A model generated the notes under the pieces. The model saw only the letters and a list, made by a program, of their open reading frames with translations. It was not told the origin of the DNA and ran no database searches. A DNA stretch of 64,000 nt from Suillus spraguei. Its lineage: Eukaryota; Basidiomycota; Agaricomycetes; Boletales; Suillaceae. Positions 35,723-45,861 of this stretch are shown here, in pieces (position 1 is the stretch's first letter; the number at the start of each line of letters is the position of its first letter). A program made the position numbers and the translations under genes. The stretch covers positions 1-64,000 of the forward strand of contig JABCPU010000147.1 in the NCBI GenBank assembly GCA_016800925.1. Direction: 5' to 3'.

Positions 35723-37800
35723 ACATATCACGCAGAACTATAGGTAGCATTGAAGCAATAGAGGCCTTACAGTTAATAAAAACGTTAAAGGAAAGTGTAG
35801 TTACAAGAGCTATAAAAGAAACTACAATATTCAAGGGACCTAACAGAACTCGGCCCATCATGTCTCCCATCCGTTCTATTACACTCTTCCAGCCCAATCC
35901 GGCTATGATCGAGTACGCCGGATCTAACGCTAAGCAACCGATGGTCCACCCCGGGCATCACTCCTTTCGGCACACGGCCAACGTGCAGTTTACACATTCC
36001 ATTAATGGAAATCACGAGGCTGATTACTTAGCATTGAACGCCTCGCAGTTTTCTAAAATTAGGAACGAAGCCAGGCACATCGTAGATTACGTTCCAAATA
36101 TAGTAGTACATGCAAATTTCGCCGCTCAAGATGTAATATCTCAAAGCGGCAACGTACTTATACCTGCCTTCGAGCTTCCGATCGACGCAAGACAAATTCG
36201 ATCACCTACTCCCCTTGCCTTCGCCAAGCGACTCACGCCTGGCCCGTTCTTCAAAGCCTACGACGCAGCAGTCAAGCGCTCTATGGGCCTTGGCTCTACC
36301 CTCCTTCCCACTATCGACTTCAACGACCTCGCCCACATGGCGCCTGCCGACATCTTAGAGTTCCCGGGAGCAAACACCCTCGGGAACGGCGCTTCATTTC
36401 CGGCCGCAGATCCATCAAGTGCCCTTGCGCCCAAGATATTGCCTCTTACCCCCGACAACCTTAAGGACTTCAAGGACGAGACAGCATCCCGCCGGTCCCT
36501 GGAGAGAGAAGTAAAAGAGAGTATGGGTGTAGAAGAGAGTATGAAGAGGAAGGAGGTATCTACTACAGTGTCTCTACCTACGCCGCCCAGGGTATGCATC
36601 ACCAGGCCCTCTCCATCTCTTCCCTCTAACACCCTGACCCAGACGCCCAAGGCTTCAGAGGCGAAGGTCGCCTCTGAAGCCACGCTCTTCCACCAAGCCC
36701 TTGTTGTCAAGACATGGCTCGTTGCCCTCAATAAAAGCGCCGCTGCGTTTGGGCACACGAAGTCGAGCTCAACGGTCCCAGAGGAGGAACTCTCGGACGA
36801 CGACTTGTTCCTTGACTGCAGTAACTCTTCCTCGTCCTGTGCCGACGAAGAGGAGGACGCCGTCTTCCTGCCCTCTGCGCAGCCCGTATCCACCAAGCTT
36901 GCTCCTCGTGCCACCCTCACGCACATCAAGAAGCTCGCAGAGGATATCTCTGACCCGTGGTCGCGTAAATATATTCCCCAGCTCGTCTCTTCCCTTACCT
37001 TTACTCAAGATGCTGAGGCGCTTGAGGAGCCCGACCCAGACAACGACATCTTCGACCGACTCGCGCCTGTCCCATTCGGCCTCTCTTACAGCGACCAGAC
37101 CTACCAGCGTCTCCCCTTCCACGGCCACTACGACCCTATCTCCTCCCAGCGTCTTACCTCCCTCTGCAAATTCCTAACCGGTATCATGGCGTCTCATGCC
37201 GTCCGCGAGCTCGGGCTTGAGCATGCGGCGTTTTACACTACCCGCCCTAGCTGCATCTATCACTACGACACCTCGACTTACGAGGCACACGTCCCACGAG
37301 GCAGGAGCCGCCTCTACCGTCGCATCGAGGAACTCAAGACTATGCGCTCCGCCGCACGCACCATCCTTCAGCTCACCCATGGCACCCTTACTCCAGTACA
37401 GTCCCAGGAGAGCATGCAGGATCAGATGATCCTCATCATTGTGGATGGTGTGCGCTGCATCCCAGCAACCGTCACTCGCGCTACTTTCTTCATGCAGCTA
37501 TGCCCCTCTGCTAACCCACTCTTCACTCTCGAGGAGGTCGCGTTTTTGCGCACAGCTGCAGGATTTTTTAGGTTCTTTGGGCATTTCACTCTCGCAGACT
37601 CTATTGACGACTTACTCCAAAGCTTCCTCCCTGACGAGGACGTCGTTCACACCTTACTCCAGCACTACTTACTCGACGATCTTCACGGGACGGGCGTGGA
37701 AGCTTCCACAAGCATGAACCATGTCTTGTCAGTAACAGAGTCCAAGTACGAGCGTTCCTCTCCTCGTTTTGAACGCAACGGCCCTTACTTCTTAGAATAG
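35716..37800 (+). CDS. GyB-1 accessory ORF between protease and RT, unknown function
   Basis: 694 codons, starting at TTG in the -1 frame of the protease ORF; the frame is open from about 35677. The first ATG is at about 35860. I recognise no family. Residues 1-130 have the AT-rich style of the element. From about residue 140 the DNA turns GC-rich with C- and G-ending codons, unlike gag and pol. That part has an acidic serine-rich stretch (about 345-385) and a C-terminal helical domain (about 430-670). It is stop-free over 2 kb, which argues for selection. The composition shift suggests captured host DNA. It is absent from the GyB remnant at 9704-11816. It could instead be a fast-evolving part of the polyprotein. 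Confidence 0.7.
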   Translation: MVDISRRTIGSIEAIEALQLIKTLKESVVTRAIKETTIFKGPNRTRPIMSPIRSITLFQPNPAMIEYAGSNAKQPMVHPGHHSFRHTANVQFTHSINGNHEADYLALNASQFSKIRNEARHIVDYVPNIVVHANFAAQDVISQSGNVLIPAFELPIDARQIRSPTPLAFAKRLTPGPFFKAYDAAVKRSMGLGSTLLPTIDFNDLAHMAPADILEFPGANTLGNGASFPAADPSSALAPKILPLTPDNLKDFKDETASRRSLEREVKESMGVEESMKRKEVSTTVSLPTPPRVCITRPSPSLPSNTLTQTPKASEAKVASEATLFHQALVVKTWLVALNKSAAAFGHTKSSSTVPEEELSDDDLFLDCSNSSSSCADEEEDAVFLPSAQPVSTKLAPRATLTHIKKLAEDISDPWSRKYIPQLVSSLTFTQDAEALEEPDPDNDIFDRLAPVPFGLSYSDQTYQRLPFHGHYDPISSQRLTSLCKFLTGIMASHAVRELGLEHAAFYTTRPSCIYHYDTSTYEAHVPRGRSRLYRRIEELKTMRSAARTILQLTHGTLTPVQSQESMQDQMILIIVDGVRCIPATVTRATFFMQLCPSANPLFTLEEVAFLRTAAGFFRFFGHFTLADSIDDLLQSFLPDEDVVHTLLQHYLLDDLHGTGVEASTSMNHVLSVTESKYERSSPRFERNGPYFLE

Positions 37801-38641
37801 ATACTGGAGAGCATCTCGAGTCTTTGGACAGCAGTAGTGTTTATGTACTAGTATATTTGTATTGTCGTGTGCTTATGCTTTTTTTTGTTACATTCTACTA
37901 TAGCGGGTCTGCTTGTTCCTGTCGCCTGCTTGTCCATGTGACTGTTTGTATCCGCCTGTCTGCTTGTACTTACTGACATATGTCTGATGCTGTCTACTGT
38001 CTGTTCCTGTGCCTATGGTACCTACTACGTATGTGTACGAAATGTATAACTACTTGTCGTCGAAAGTTTGTGCAATGAGTCTATTTTTGGCTGTATACAA
38101 TTGGACCCTTAAGAATCTCGACCGATTTAGCATCAAGAATCACGCGAACACACCCCCCTTTTTTTTTAGTCAAAAGCTTCGCGCAGCTAACACATGAAAC
38201 AAAACATAAGTCTTAAGCAAAACAAGAGTGTTAAAAAGCCTTAAGAACTCTATAAGTTATGAACCTATTGGTTGAACAACTAGACCCTATGAATTATCCT
38301 ATGCCACATGTTCATCTAATTCAACAAAGCCTATCCTTCAGCCAAAGAAGCTCGAAAGCTTAGATAGTTCACAAACCTGTCAAGCAAAACACGAACCACC
38401 TTGCCTGCCAGCCTTAGGGGTAGTATACATAAACTAGTATAAATTTACTGGTGAAATACATATACCTAAGCAGAAACCAAACTAAGATCAGCGGTAGTAG
38501 TCCACAAGACCCAAGATTATTACGGGAGTATTACGACATTCATTCTAGTCTAGTTGTGTGAGAAAGAATCAGGGTAGACCTATATAATACATTGCCAACC
38601 CAACAGCCTATACCCGGTCCGAGGAACTGAACTCCACAAGA
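37801..38641 (+). other. non-coding interval inside GyB-1 before RT ORF
   Basis: About 840 bp between the unknown ORF and RT, without a convincing ORF. It includes T- and C-rich tracts (a CACACCCCCC/T8 stretch near 38150-38166) and TATATAATAC at 38581-38590. It may hold an internal promoter or an intron, or be a spacer. Confidence 0.6.
38581..38590 (+). promoter_or_regulatory. possible internal TATA box before RT ORF
   Basis: TATATAATAC, 61 nt before ATG 38642. It could allow separate transcription of RT/integrase. This is inference from position alone. Confidence 0.35.
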
Positions 38642-41600
38642 ATGCAGCAAATGGCAAAGGAGACTACGAGTTCTGGATTATATGTGCGAGCCAGTGATAC
38701 CCCTATAAATTGTGAATCAGGAGGACAAAATAAGGAGGAAGAGGTAACCATATGGATTGGGAGTATCACAGAACACTTCGAGCCTGGAGACTCCATATGG
38801 ACAATGACCCTAGAAGACCAAGAGAGTGATGGGCTATTTTGGATCCCTGACGATGATTTGGACAATGATCTGGACCGCCCAGGTGATGCTAGCTCACTTA
38901 CCATGTATAAACGAGTAGATAAGAAGGTACGGCCTGTTCCTGGAGTGTTCCCCCAAGAAGCTCAAGTAGTTCGGCAAATCCCGACTGACCCCTTAGCCAC
39001 CCTTATACCCCTATCTCCAAATCCTCCAGAAGTGATTCCCACCAAGAAACTCACTGCAGAACGATTGGAAGCTCTCAAGATCAATTCCACAGGATTCTTA
39101 CGACCAGAAGAGGAGAAACTATTTCGACACATTATGTGGTTACACCAGGATGCATTAGCTTTTGAAGATACAGATAGGGGTACTCTGAAGGAATCATACT
39201 TTTCCCCATACATTATTCCTACCATCCCACATATCCCATGGGAATATAAGAACATTCCAATTCCTCCAGGAATACGAAGCAAGGTCATAGAAGTATTGAA
39301 ATTAAAGATAGAGGCAGGAGTTTATGAACCAAGTCAATCCGCATACCGATCACGATGGTTCTGTGTAGTCAAGAAGAATGGAAAGCTGAGGATAGTTCAT
39401 GACCTTCAGCCACTCAACAAGGTCACTATTCGTGATGCAGGTCTACCTCCTATTCTTGATGATTTTGTGGAGCCATTTGCAGGAGCCCAGTGTTACACTG
39501 TGTTCGATTTATTTTGGGGATTTGATGCCAGGAAATTGCACCCACAAAGCAGAGATCTTACTGCATTCTTGACACCCCTGGGACTGCTTCGTATCACTTC
39601 ACTCCCCACTGGATTCACCAACTCTCCTGCTGAATTTCAGAACTGTATGACTTTTGTGCTCAAAGAAGAAATTCCTGAAAAAGCCAACATCTTCATAGAT
39701 GACCTCCCTATCAAAGGACCTCCAAGCATATTTCCTGATGAGCATGGTCAACCTGAAGTCCTGCCTGAGAATCCAGGCATTCGCAAATTTATTTGGCTTC
39801 ATGCTCTAGATGTTCAACGAATTATGCATCGTATCAAGGAGGCCGGTGCCACATTCTCAGCCCTCAAAATTCAGCTATGCCTTCCTCAAGTACTGATTGT
39901 TGGACAAACATGTACCCCTGAAGGGAGGATCCCTGATAAAACAAAGGTAGACAAGATCCTTAATTGGCCTGATCTAAAAACCCCAAAGGAAGCTAGAGCA
40001 TTTCTAGGATTATGTGGCACTGTTCGCATATGGATTCCAGGATACTCCACACTAGCCAGACCCCTGAGTGAGTTGTGGAGGAAGGACATTGAATTTGTCT
40101 GGGATGAAAGAAGGAAAGAAGCTTTTGAAACATTAAAAAAGCTAGTTGCTTCAGCACCAGCTCTCAGATCAATTGACTATACCTCAGATCGCCCAGTTAC
40201 CTTATCAGTGGACTCAAGCTATATGGCAGCTGGGATTATCTTATCTCAAGAGGATGAACAAGGACGTAAGCGACCTGCAAGATATGGGTCATTACCCTTC
40301 AATGAGGTGGAATCCCGATATTCGCAACCGAAGTTAGAACTGTATGGACTTTACCGAGCACTCCGTCATTTCCGCCTTTACATCATTGGTGTGAAAGTTC
40401 TCCATGTGGAAGTAGATGCCAAATATATCAAAGGGATGTTAAATAAGCCTGATCTTCAGCCAAATGCAGCTATTAACCGGTGGATCCAAGGAATCCTGCT
40501 CTTCGATTTCACACTCATTCACGTACCTGCCACTAAATTCAAGGGACCTGACGCATTGTCCAGAAGAGGTTTAGGAGAAGGAGAAAGTATTGATCCTCAA
40601 GATGATACATGGTTAGATGAATTAGCCTTATATGGTAGTACATCCCAGGCTTGTCTTAATACCATGGTCTTGGCACCAGGAAGGAAGGTATCTTCTCAGG
40701 CAGTATTCATTGGAACAGGACATCAGGAAAAGAATCTAAGGGACATGTTCAAGTTCCTAACCACTCTAGAAACACCCTTATTCGAAACCATCTCAGCAAA
40801 GAAGAGATTTCTGAAGAAGGCTGTCAAGTTCTTTGTGCAGAACGGAAGAATGTATAAAAAGATGCAGGATAGACCACCACTTTTGGTAATATTTGATCCG
40901 GAGAAGCGTGCGACAATTCTCAATCAGGCACATGAAGAGCTTGGACACAGGGGTGAGGCAGCCACATGGGAAACAGTTCGGCTCCGATTTTTCTGGCCAT
41001 ACTTGTTTGCAGATGTACGACATCATGTACAGTCATGTCACCCCTGCCAAATCCGGAGTACCACTAAAATGCATATTCCTATCACAATCTCCACTCCCTC
41101 CACAATCTTTGTGAAAATCTACATTGATATCATGCATATGCCCCCGGCTCAAGGATTCAAGTATATTGTGTTAGCGAGAGATGACCTGTCCCGCTACGTA
41201 GAAGGACGAGCCTTAAGAGCACCCACTGCCAAGACTCTCAGCAAGTTTTTTTGGGAAGATCTATATTGCAGATATGGAGCCATAGGGCAGGTAACCACTG
41301 ATAATGGGCCAGAAGTACAAGGTGCATTTTCGGCACTTATGGACAAAGTAAACATCCCACATGTCACAATCTCGCCCTATAATTCCCAGGCTAATGGAGT
41401 AGTTGAAAGAGGACATTTCACATTGCGAGAAGCACTAGTCAAGTCATGTGGTGATAATCTTACGCAATGGCCTCAGAAGATCCCTCAAACCTTATTTGCA
41501 GACCGAGTTACCACTAGTCGGGTAACAGGATTCTCAGCATTCTTCCTAATTCATGGAGTACATCCCGTATTGCCATTTGACTTGGCAGAAGCAACATTCA

Positions 41601-42064
41601 TGGTAGATGGTTTCATGAGTGAAATGACCTCAGCAGATCTGTTAGCACTACGAATACGCCAGCTGGAAAGACGCCCTGAAGATTTGGAGCAAGCAGCAGA
41701 AGCATTGAAAATGGCTCGGTGTAAATCCAAAGAACAATTTGAGAAAAGATATGCTAAACGATTAAGGCAAGAAGTATACCATTCAGGTGATTTAGTTCTA
41801 GTACGAAATACCCGAATAGAGAAAGAACTAAATCGAAAGACCAAGCCCCGCTATCTTGGCCCATATATAGTGGAGCGGAGAACTCAGGGAGGGTCATATG
41901 TATTGAGTGAAATGGATGGTACAATATCCCGACGCGGAATAGCGGCCTTCAGACTCCTGCCCTATATAACCAGAAACTCCCAGCAATTTCAAGCACTTTC
42001 CCAGGGAATTGAAGAAGCTGAAGAAGAAAACCTTGTATCAGATCCCTATGGAGACCCCGAATAG
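38642..42064 (+). CDS. GyB-1 Pol: reverse transcriptase, RNase H, integrase
   Basis: 1140 residues, intact, ATG start. Order: about 200-residue N-terminal region; RT with a first catalytic Asp in VFDLFWGFD and FIDD active site (D353, D354); RNase H with SVDSSYMAAG and DALSRR; integrase zinc site H764, H769, C799, C802; DDE residues D829, D887, E922 (the last two 34 residues apart); a C-terminal beta-rich end (YLGPYIVERR). No chromodomain and no protease, which lies two ORFs upstream. It copies RNA to cDNA and inserts it. A second ORF overlaps its end by 17 nt. This looks like the most intact enzyme in the window and could be active. Confidence 0.93.
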   Translation: MQQMAKETTSSGLYVRASDTPINCESGGQNKEEEVTIWIGSITEHFEPGDSIWTMTLEDQESDGLFWIPDDDLDNDLDRPGDASSLTMYKRVDKKVRPVPGVFPQEAQVVRQIPTDPLATLIPLSPNPPEVIPTKKLTAERLEALKINSTGFLRPEEEKLFRHIMWLHQDALAFEDTDRGTLKESYFSPYIIPTIPHIPWEYKNIPIPPGIRSKVIEVLKLKIEAGVYEPSQSAYRSRWFCVVKKNGKLRIVHDLQPLNKVTIRDAGLPPILDDFVEPFAGAQCYTVFDLFWGFDARKLHPQSRDLTAFLTPLGLLRITSLPTGFTNSPAEFQNCMTFVLKEEIPEKANIFIDDLPIKGPPSIFPDEHGQPEVLPENPGIRKFIWLHALDVQRIMHRIKEAGATFSALKIQLCLPQVLIVGQTCTPEGRIPDKTKVDKILNWPDLKTPKEARAFLGLCGTVRIWIPGYSTLARPLSELWRKDIEFVWDERRKEAFETLKKLVASAPALRSIDYTSDRPVTLSVDSSYMAAGIILSQEDEQGRKRPARYGSLPFNEVESRYSQPKLELYGLYRALRHFRLYIIGVKVLHVEVDAKYIKGMLNKPDLQPNAAINRWIQGILLFDFTLIHVPATKFKGPDALSRRGLGEGESIDPQDDTWLDELALYGSTSQACLNTMVLAPGRKVSSQAVFIGTGHQEKNLRDMFKFLTTLETPLFETISAKKRFLKKAVKFFVQNGRMYKKMQDRPPLLVIFDPEKRATILNQAHEELGHRGEAATWETVRLRFFWPYLFADVRHHVQSCHPCQIRSTTKMHIPITISTPSTIFVKIYIDIMHMPPAQGFKYIVLARDDLSRYVEGRALRAPTAKTLSKFFWEDLYCRYGAIGQVTTDNGPEVQGAFSALMDKVNIPHVTISPYNSQANGVVERGHFTLREALVKSCGDNLTQWPQKIPQTLFADRVTTSRVTGFSAFFLIHGVHPVLPFDLAEATFMVDGFMSEMTSADLLALRIRQLERRPEDLEQAAEALKMARCKSKEQFEKRYAKRLRQEVYHSGDLVLVRNTRIEKELNRKTKPRYLGPYIVERRTQGGSYVLSEMDGTISRRGIAAFRLLPYITRNSQQFQALSQGIEEAEEENLVSDPYGDPE

Positions 42065-42386
42065 TGAAACTAGTGATTCCCCACAACAGTTTAAGATTCG
42101 GCGACGGCAAGCTCGTAATAACCTACTCCACATTACTGCCAACTGGGTAGGACATGTACTAGACAAACATACTCCAGGAATTGACCAGAACATTCTCTTG
42201 GAACCTGGAAATGCATACCTAACAGATCCTCTGAATACAGAAGAACAGAATACACTCCCTAACCAGCCTAATTGGACTTGCTCGGTCTGTGCTACCTTAG
42301 AGCGACAGGCCCAGAACATAGAAGCACGTCTCAAAGAGATCGAAAAAGCGGAGATACAATCCTGGGTAACATTCCCACTAGACTAG
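42048..42386 (+). CDS. GyB-1 small ORF a, CxxC protein
   Basis: 112 residues from ATG 42048, overlapping the pol end by 17 nt in another frame (ATG inside CCTATGGAG). The basic N-terminal part has RRRQARNN. The C-terminal part has WTCSVC followed by a charged helix (IEARLKEIEKAE). It resembles ORFs b and d. Function unknown; the overlap suggests coupled translation. Confidence 0.5.
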   Translation: METPNSETSDSPQQFKIRRRQARNNLLHITANWVGHVLDKHTPGIDQNILLEPGNAYLTDPLNTEEQNTLPNQPNWTCSVCATLERQAQNIEARLKEIEKAEIQSWVTFPLD

Positions 42387-42417
42387 AAAATTTGTTATCT
42401 TGAGAAAGGTTTTACCG

Positions 42418-42648
42418 ATGGATCACATTTCGGCAGAAGAACGCTTGTTGCAAGAAACCCAAGCTGCTTGTCTAGCTTTATTCATACACCATATACGTTG
42501 TTCTCATTTACATTTGTTTTCAGATTACTTACTGACTATAATCACACTATGGGACTTAGGATACAAACGGCTTGTAAGGAGGCACTGTACTACATGTTAC
42601 ATTTTATTCCGTTGGTTGCTGCGTGCGGAGGATCAAATAATTGAATAA
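42418..42648 (+). CDS. GyB-1 small ORF b, CxxC protein
   Basis: 76 residues from ATG 42418. It has a helical first half, then RRHCTTCYILFRWLLRAEDQ. The CxxC plus following hydrophobic-to-acidic helix matches ORF d (RWRCPTCNYIFKVAQWL). Function unknown. Short, so confidence is modest. Confidence 0.4.
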   Translation: MDHISAEERLLQETQAACLALFIHHIRCSHLHLFSDYLLTIITLWDLGYKRLVRRHCTTCYILFRWLLRAEDQIIE

Positions 42649-42965
42649 AAAGGCTCCCAAACTTAAAAAGATAACTGAATCTTAATTTCGGCAGAAGATA
42701 TTATGAAGTATACCTTAAAAGTTAAAATAACCCTAGTGGCATTAATAAGGGACGTTACATTTCAATTACCTCCCTAAAAGGGTTAATTACCAAACCTGTC
42801 AAACTTTCTTGACAGGTCAATCAGTGCCAAACCCTAAGGACCCTACTCAATATTTGTATAAAGGACGCTGTAAAAAGCCTTCAAGTGTCCTTAGTTCTTG
42901 CTCAACCATAGCGCTACCCACTATCACTTATCTTCCAGAAAAAAATCCTTTTTTTGCTCACAACT

Positions 42966-43520
42966 ATGTACTTCCGCCAACATCCTACTCCTGCCATACC
43001 ATTTGTGGCTTTGGACCATCGGTCCCCCATCATTTACACAAGGCCGGTCAAATACACCCGCGTATCCGACCATGAATGGGCATACCTATATACATGCGGA
43101 TGCCACCGTCGCACTCCTCTTTCACTAGGAAAAATTATAAGCATGGAGGATCAGTCACGCGATGGCTGGAAATATTCCGGAAAAATCTCGCAAGTGTTGG
43201 TGCACTTTAAAGAACACCTAGTTGTCAATGTTACTCCGCTAGACATTGACCCAGATGACCCATACCCTCGCCAACCTGTTCAGCTCACCTTGCCATTGGG
43301 AATCCTCCACCTTCCCAGACACATTCGTCTTGCACGCTTGCTCAAGAAGTGCGCCAAGCGTCTTCCAACATACACAGAGGAGATTTCTGAGATACTCAAC
43401 CGGCAATTGAAAGAATTACGGGATGTGCTTGAAGGAAATGAGAGTTTTGGCACAATTGTTGAGGTGTATCAGGAGTCGCACCAGGCATCTGGTTCCAACT
43501 CTAACAATCCCCAAAACTAG
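42966..43520 (+). CDS. GyB-1 small ORF c, unknown
   Basis: 184 residues from ATG 42966. A Cys/His patch, YTCGCHRR, lies near residue 50. A central beta-like region is followed by a basic helical end (residues about 115-165) and a polar tail. It shares no clear motif with ORFs a, b and d. The reading frame is clean. Upstream, 42797-42818 holds an 8-bp stem, CCTGTCAA...TTGACAGG. Confidence 0.5.
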   Translation: MYFRQHPTPAIPFVALDHRSPIIYTRPVKYTRVSDHEWAYLYTCGCHRRTPLSLGKIISMEDQSRDGWKYSGKISQVLVHFKEHLVVNVTPLDIDPDDPYPRQPVQLTLPLGILHLPRHIRLARLLKKCAKRLPTYTEEISEILNRQLKELRDVLEGNESFGTIVEVYQESHQASGSNSNNPQN

Positions 43521-43718
43521 ACACATACAAATCTCTTTGCATCACATATATCATTTGACAATCGTGCTTTGACTATAGTTCTCTATGCTTCCCTTTGATC
43601 TGATACTGTATACTACCTGCGTACTTGGACTCTACATTCTTTTTAGTCAACACATTGGTTATTTGCAAATCATCGAGGACAACAACTTCCCAAGCGTAAC
43701 CATTCGTCTAGGAGAGCA

Positions 43719-44246
43719 ATGAACCGTGCAACCCGGATCGAATTGGGCTTAGAACAGAACCCCCATCCAGAGCCAGGAATTTCTCCTACTGCATATCTTC
43801 GCCTTGGAAAAATATACTCAAATGAGGAACATTTTCGAAGTCAGATGAGTATAGTAGAAAGTCAACTAGACAAATTAGGAAGTCTGCTCACAGAGCACGC
43901 CACAGAAATGCATCCCCAAGGAGATCCACATTATCAGGTAGACATAAGACCCTACTCCGGCACAAGACGGCATGGAACATACCTTTTCCGATGGCGTTGC
44001 CCCACGTGCAACTACATTTTCAAAGTTGCACAATGGTTGAACTATGAACTGGACGACATAGAACAGGAATTGAGGGAGATTCAACAGCAAGATGCCCCTG
44101 AGGAGCTTCCTGCATTACCCTTTAACAAAATCATGACAAACCCTCTGCGATATCCATTCCCAAACACAGCAGATGAACAAGTCAATTTCTCCCACCCTGC
44201 CCCTTCACAATCGGGGACGATTGATTTCTCACTTTCCACTAGATGA
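43719..44246 (+). CDS. GyB-1 small ORF d, CxxC protein ending in the LTR
   Basis: 175 residues from ATG 43719. The helical middle (SQMSIVESQLDKLGSLL) is followed by RWRCPTCNYIF and a long acidic/Gln-rich helix (ELDDIEQELREIQQQ), then a Pro/Ser-rich tail. The stop TGA at 44244-44246 is the first three bases of the 3' LTR. It resembles ORFs a and b in the CxxC-helix part. Function unknown; possibly zinc or protein binding. Confidence 0.55.
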   Translation: MNRATRIELGLEQNPHPEPGISPTAYLRLGKIYSNEEHFRSQMSIVESQLDKLGSLLTEHATEMHPQGDPHYQVDIRPYSGTRRHGTYLFRWRCPTCNYIFKVAQWLNYELDDIEQELREIQQQDAPEELPALPFNKIMTNPLRYPFPNTADEQVNFSHPAPSQSGTIDFSLSTR

Positions 44247-45845
44247 CACGCACCAAACTGGTCTGGTGCATGGCTGACTAAGCACTACTGCAGCTGAAAA
44301 ATAGTACCAGGACTATAATAGCTTAGTGTTCCTCTATTCAGAAATCAATCCATGACACAGAATCGAAAGTTTCTTTTTGCTCGTAAAAGTTTGCTTATTA
44401 TTTCTAATTCATTTTTTTCATGGGTGTGTTTATGTATGTTTGGCTACAGAAACTACTTCATAATATTCCCACAGATGTCAGGTGACCCCAGCAAAATAAT
44501 TACATAGAGTTACCCTGCAGAGAAACTCATGAAACACATTATGATTCACTCGCGTCATTTCTATACATCTACAAAAAAGTGCAGATTTATGCTTCAAATA
44601 TTACATAATTGATATTCCTCCTAGGATAGCCACTAATAGTCACCTGATCTCAAATTTATGCATAGCCATTGATATCCCACATGACTTCTTCTCACACCCT
44701 TGAGCATATTACAAATCAACTATGACAATATTCAATAAATAGGGTAGGTCAGCACCCCTACAAAAATGTGGGAAAACAGTAGCATAGCCATTCATTTTGT
44801 CTATATAAGACCCACCTTTTTGTCAATAAAAAAAGAGATTTTCTCCCCCTCAGAAATATAACTGAGAGTGAAGTGTGAGCAGCACTATCAGCACACTGTC
44901 AAGAACATTGTCAACAACAGTAAGATTGGAAGTCTACTCTGTGAGATAGCACTACCTTGAGCTCACTGTGCTCAACAACTAGCAAGACCCTGAGCTCACT
45001 GTGTCTGACAACCAGCAAGACAACAAATCTTTTTTCTTTGACAAATTCATTCTAGTTTCTTTCATCATCTTCCTCTCTGTTTTTCTTTCTCTGTTGTCTG
45101 TTTCCTTGCTTCTGTTTCTTTTGAATCTTTCTCTTTTCTTCTTTTGCTTTGATTACTGGTCTCTCTCTCTTTTTCAAAGTTTGTTGGTGCTAAGTGTCCT
45201 TGTGTTTCTAATATTTGTGTTGTCTCTTTAGTCCATCTAAGGCCAGAGTAGCTTAGTAGGAGAGACTTCAGAAGTTGATAGCAACACTCTATCTTGCACA
45301 TCTGAGTAGCGATACTGAGTTGAGGTCTTCACTGACTGATAGACTCTAGTTATTGAAAGGGGACTTGGTATTGAAATCCAAGGACGTCCGTTCCTGCTAA
45401 CTGCTTAATACTCATAGTGAGTTCCTTGGCAGCAGGTTCAATAGTAAGCTAGAAGATCTCTGAAGTAGTGACTAGTCTTGACCAGGGATTCTACCTGCTT
45501 GTCTGAGAAGGTGATTGTTGTAACTTCCCACAAATTGCAGTAGCACAATTGTTGCAAAACACCTGCATTCCGTTGAAGAGAGTAATTCAGCCAGTTACTT
45601 CTGTTTCTAAGTTTGTTCGACTTCTGTGTTTTTCTTTGAAGTTTAGTTGTTCAAGAATCTTTGTCATTGTCCAAGAGTTTGCTGATCTCATAGAAGTGAC
45701 TCATTTGCTGACCGTAGCCTGGGGAACATAAACAGCCACCCACGTACAACCACGTTATCAGTCATTGGTATTTGTCTGAATCACTGACCGTGGAGATATT
45801 TGGTTTTATAGGTCTTTATCTATAGATCATCTATCTAAGAAGACA
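44244..45845 (+). repeat. GyB-1 3' LTR
   Basis: TGACAC...AAGACA, followed by TTAT and TGGAGCCCACCG as after a 5' LTR, not by host DNA. It differs from the 5' LTR at about 18-20 sites. No clear polypurine tract lies before it. Confidence 0.88.
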
Positions 45846-45861
45846 TTATTGGAGCCCACCG

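Larger units (their letters stand above)
30965..45849 (+). mobile_element. GyB-1, large Ty3/Gypsy element with accessory ORFs
   Basis: 14.9 kb. LTRs of about 1.6 kb (TGACAC start) are about 1.2 percent diverged. Order: gag, CCHC/protease ORF, 694-codon ORF, non-coding 0.84 kb, RT/RNase H/integrase ORF, four small ORFs, 3' LTR. All main ORFs are open, unlike GyA. No chromodomain is seen. The left flank is GyA-3, and beyond the 3' LTR lies an inverted LTR, so no target duplication is found. Its pol belongs to the same group as the 9704-11816 remnant. Confidence 0.92.

Noticed and set aside
36258..36929. 223-codon minus-strand ORF opposite the unknown GyB ORF
   Set aside because: Shadow of a GC-rich coding strand.
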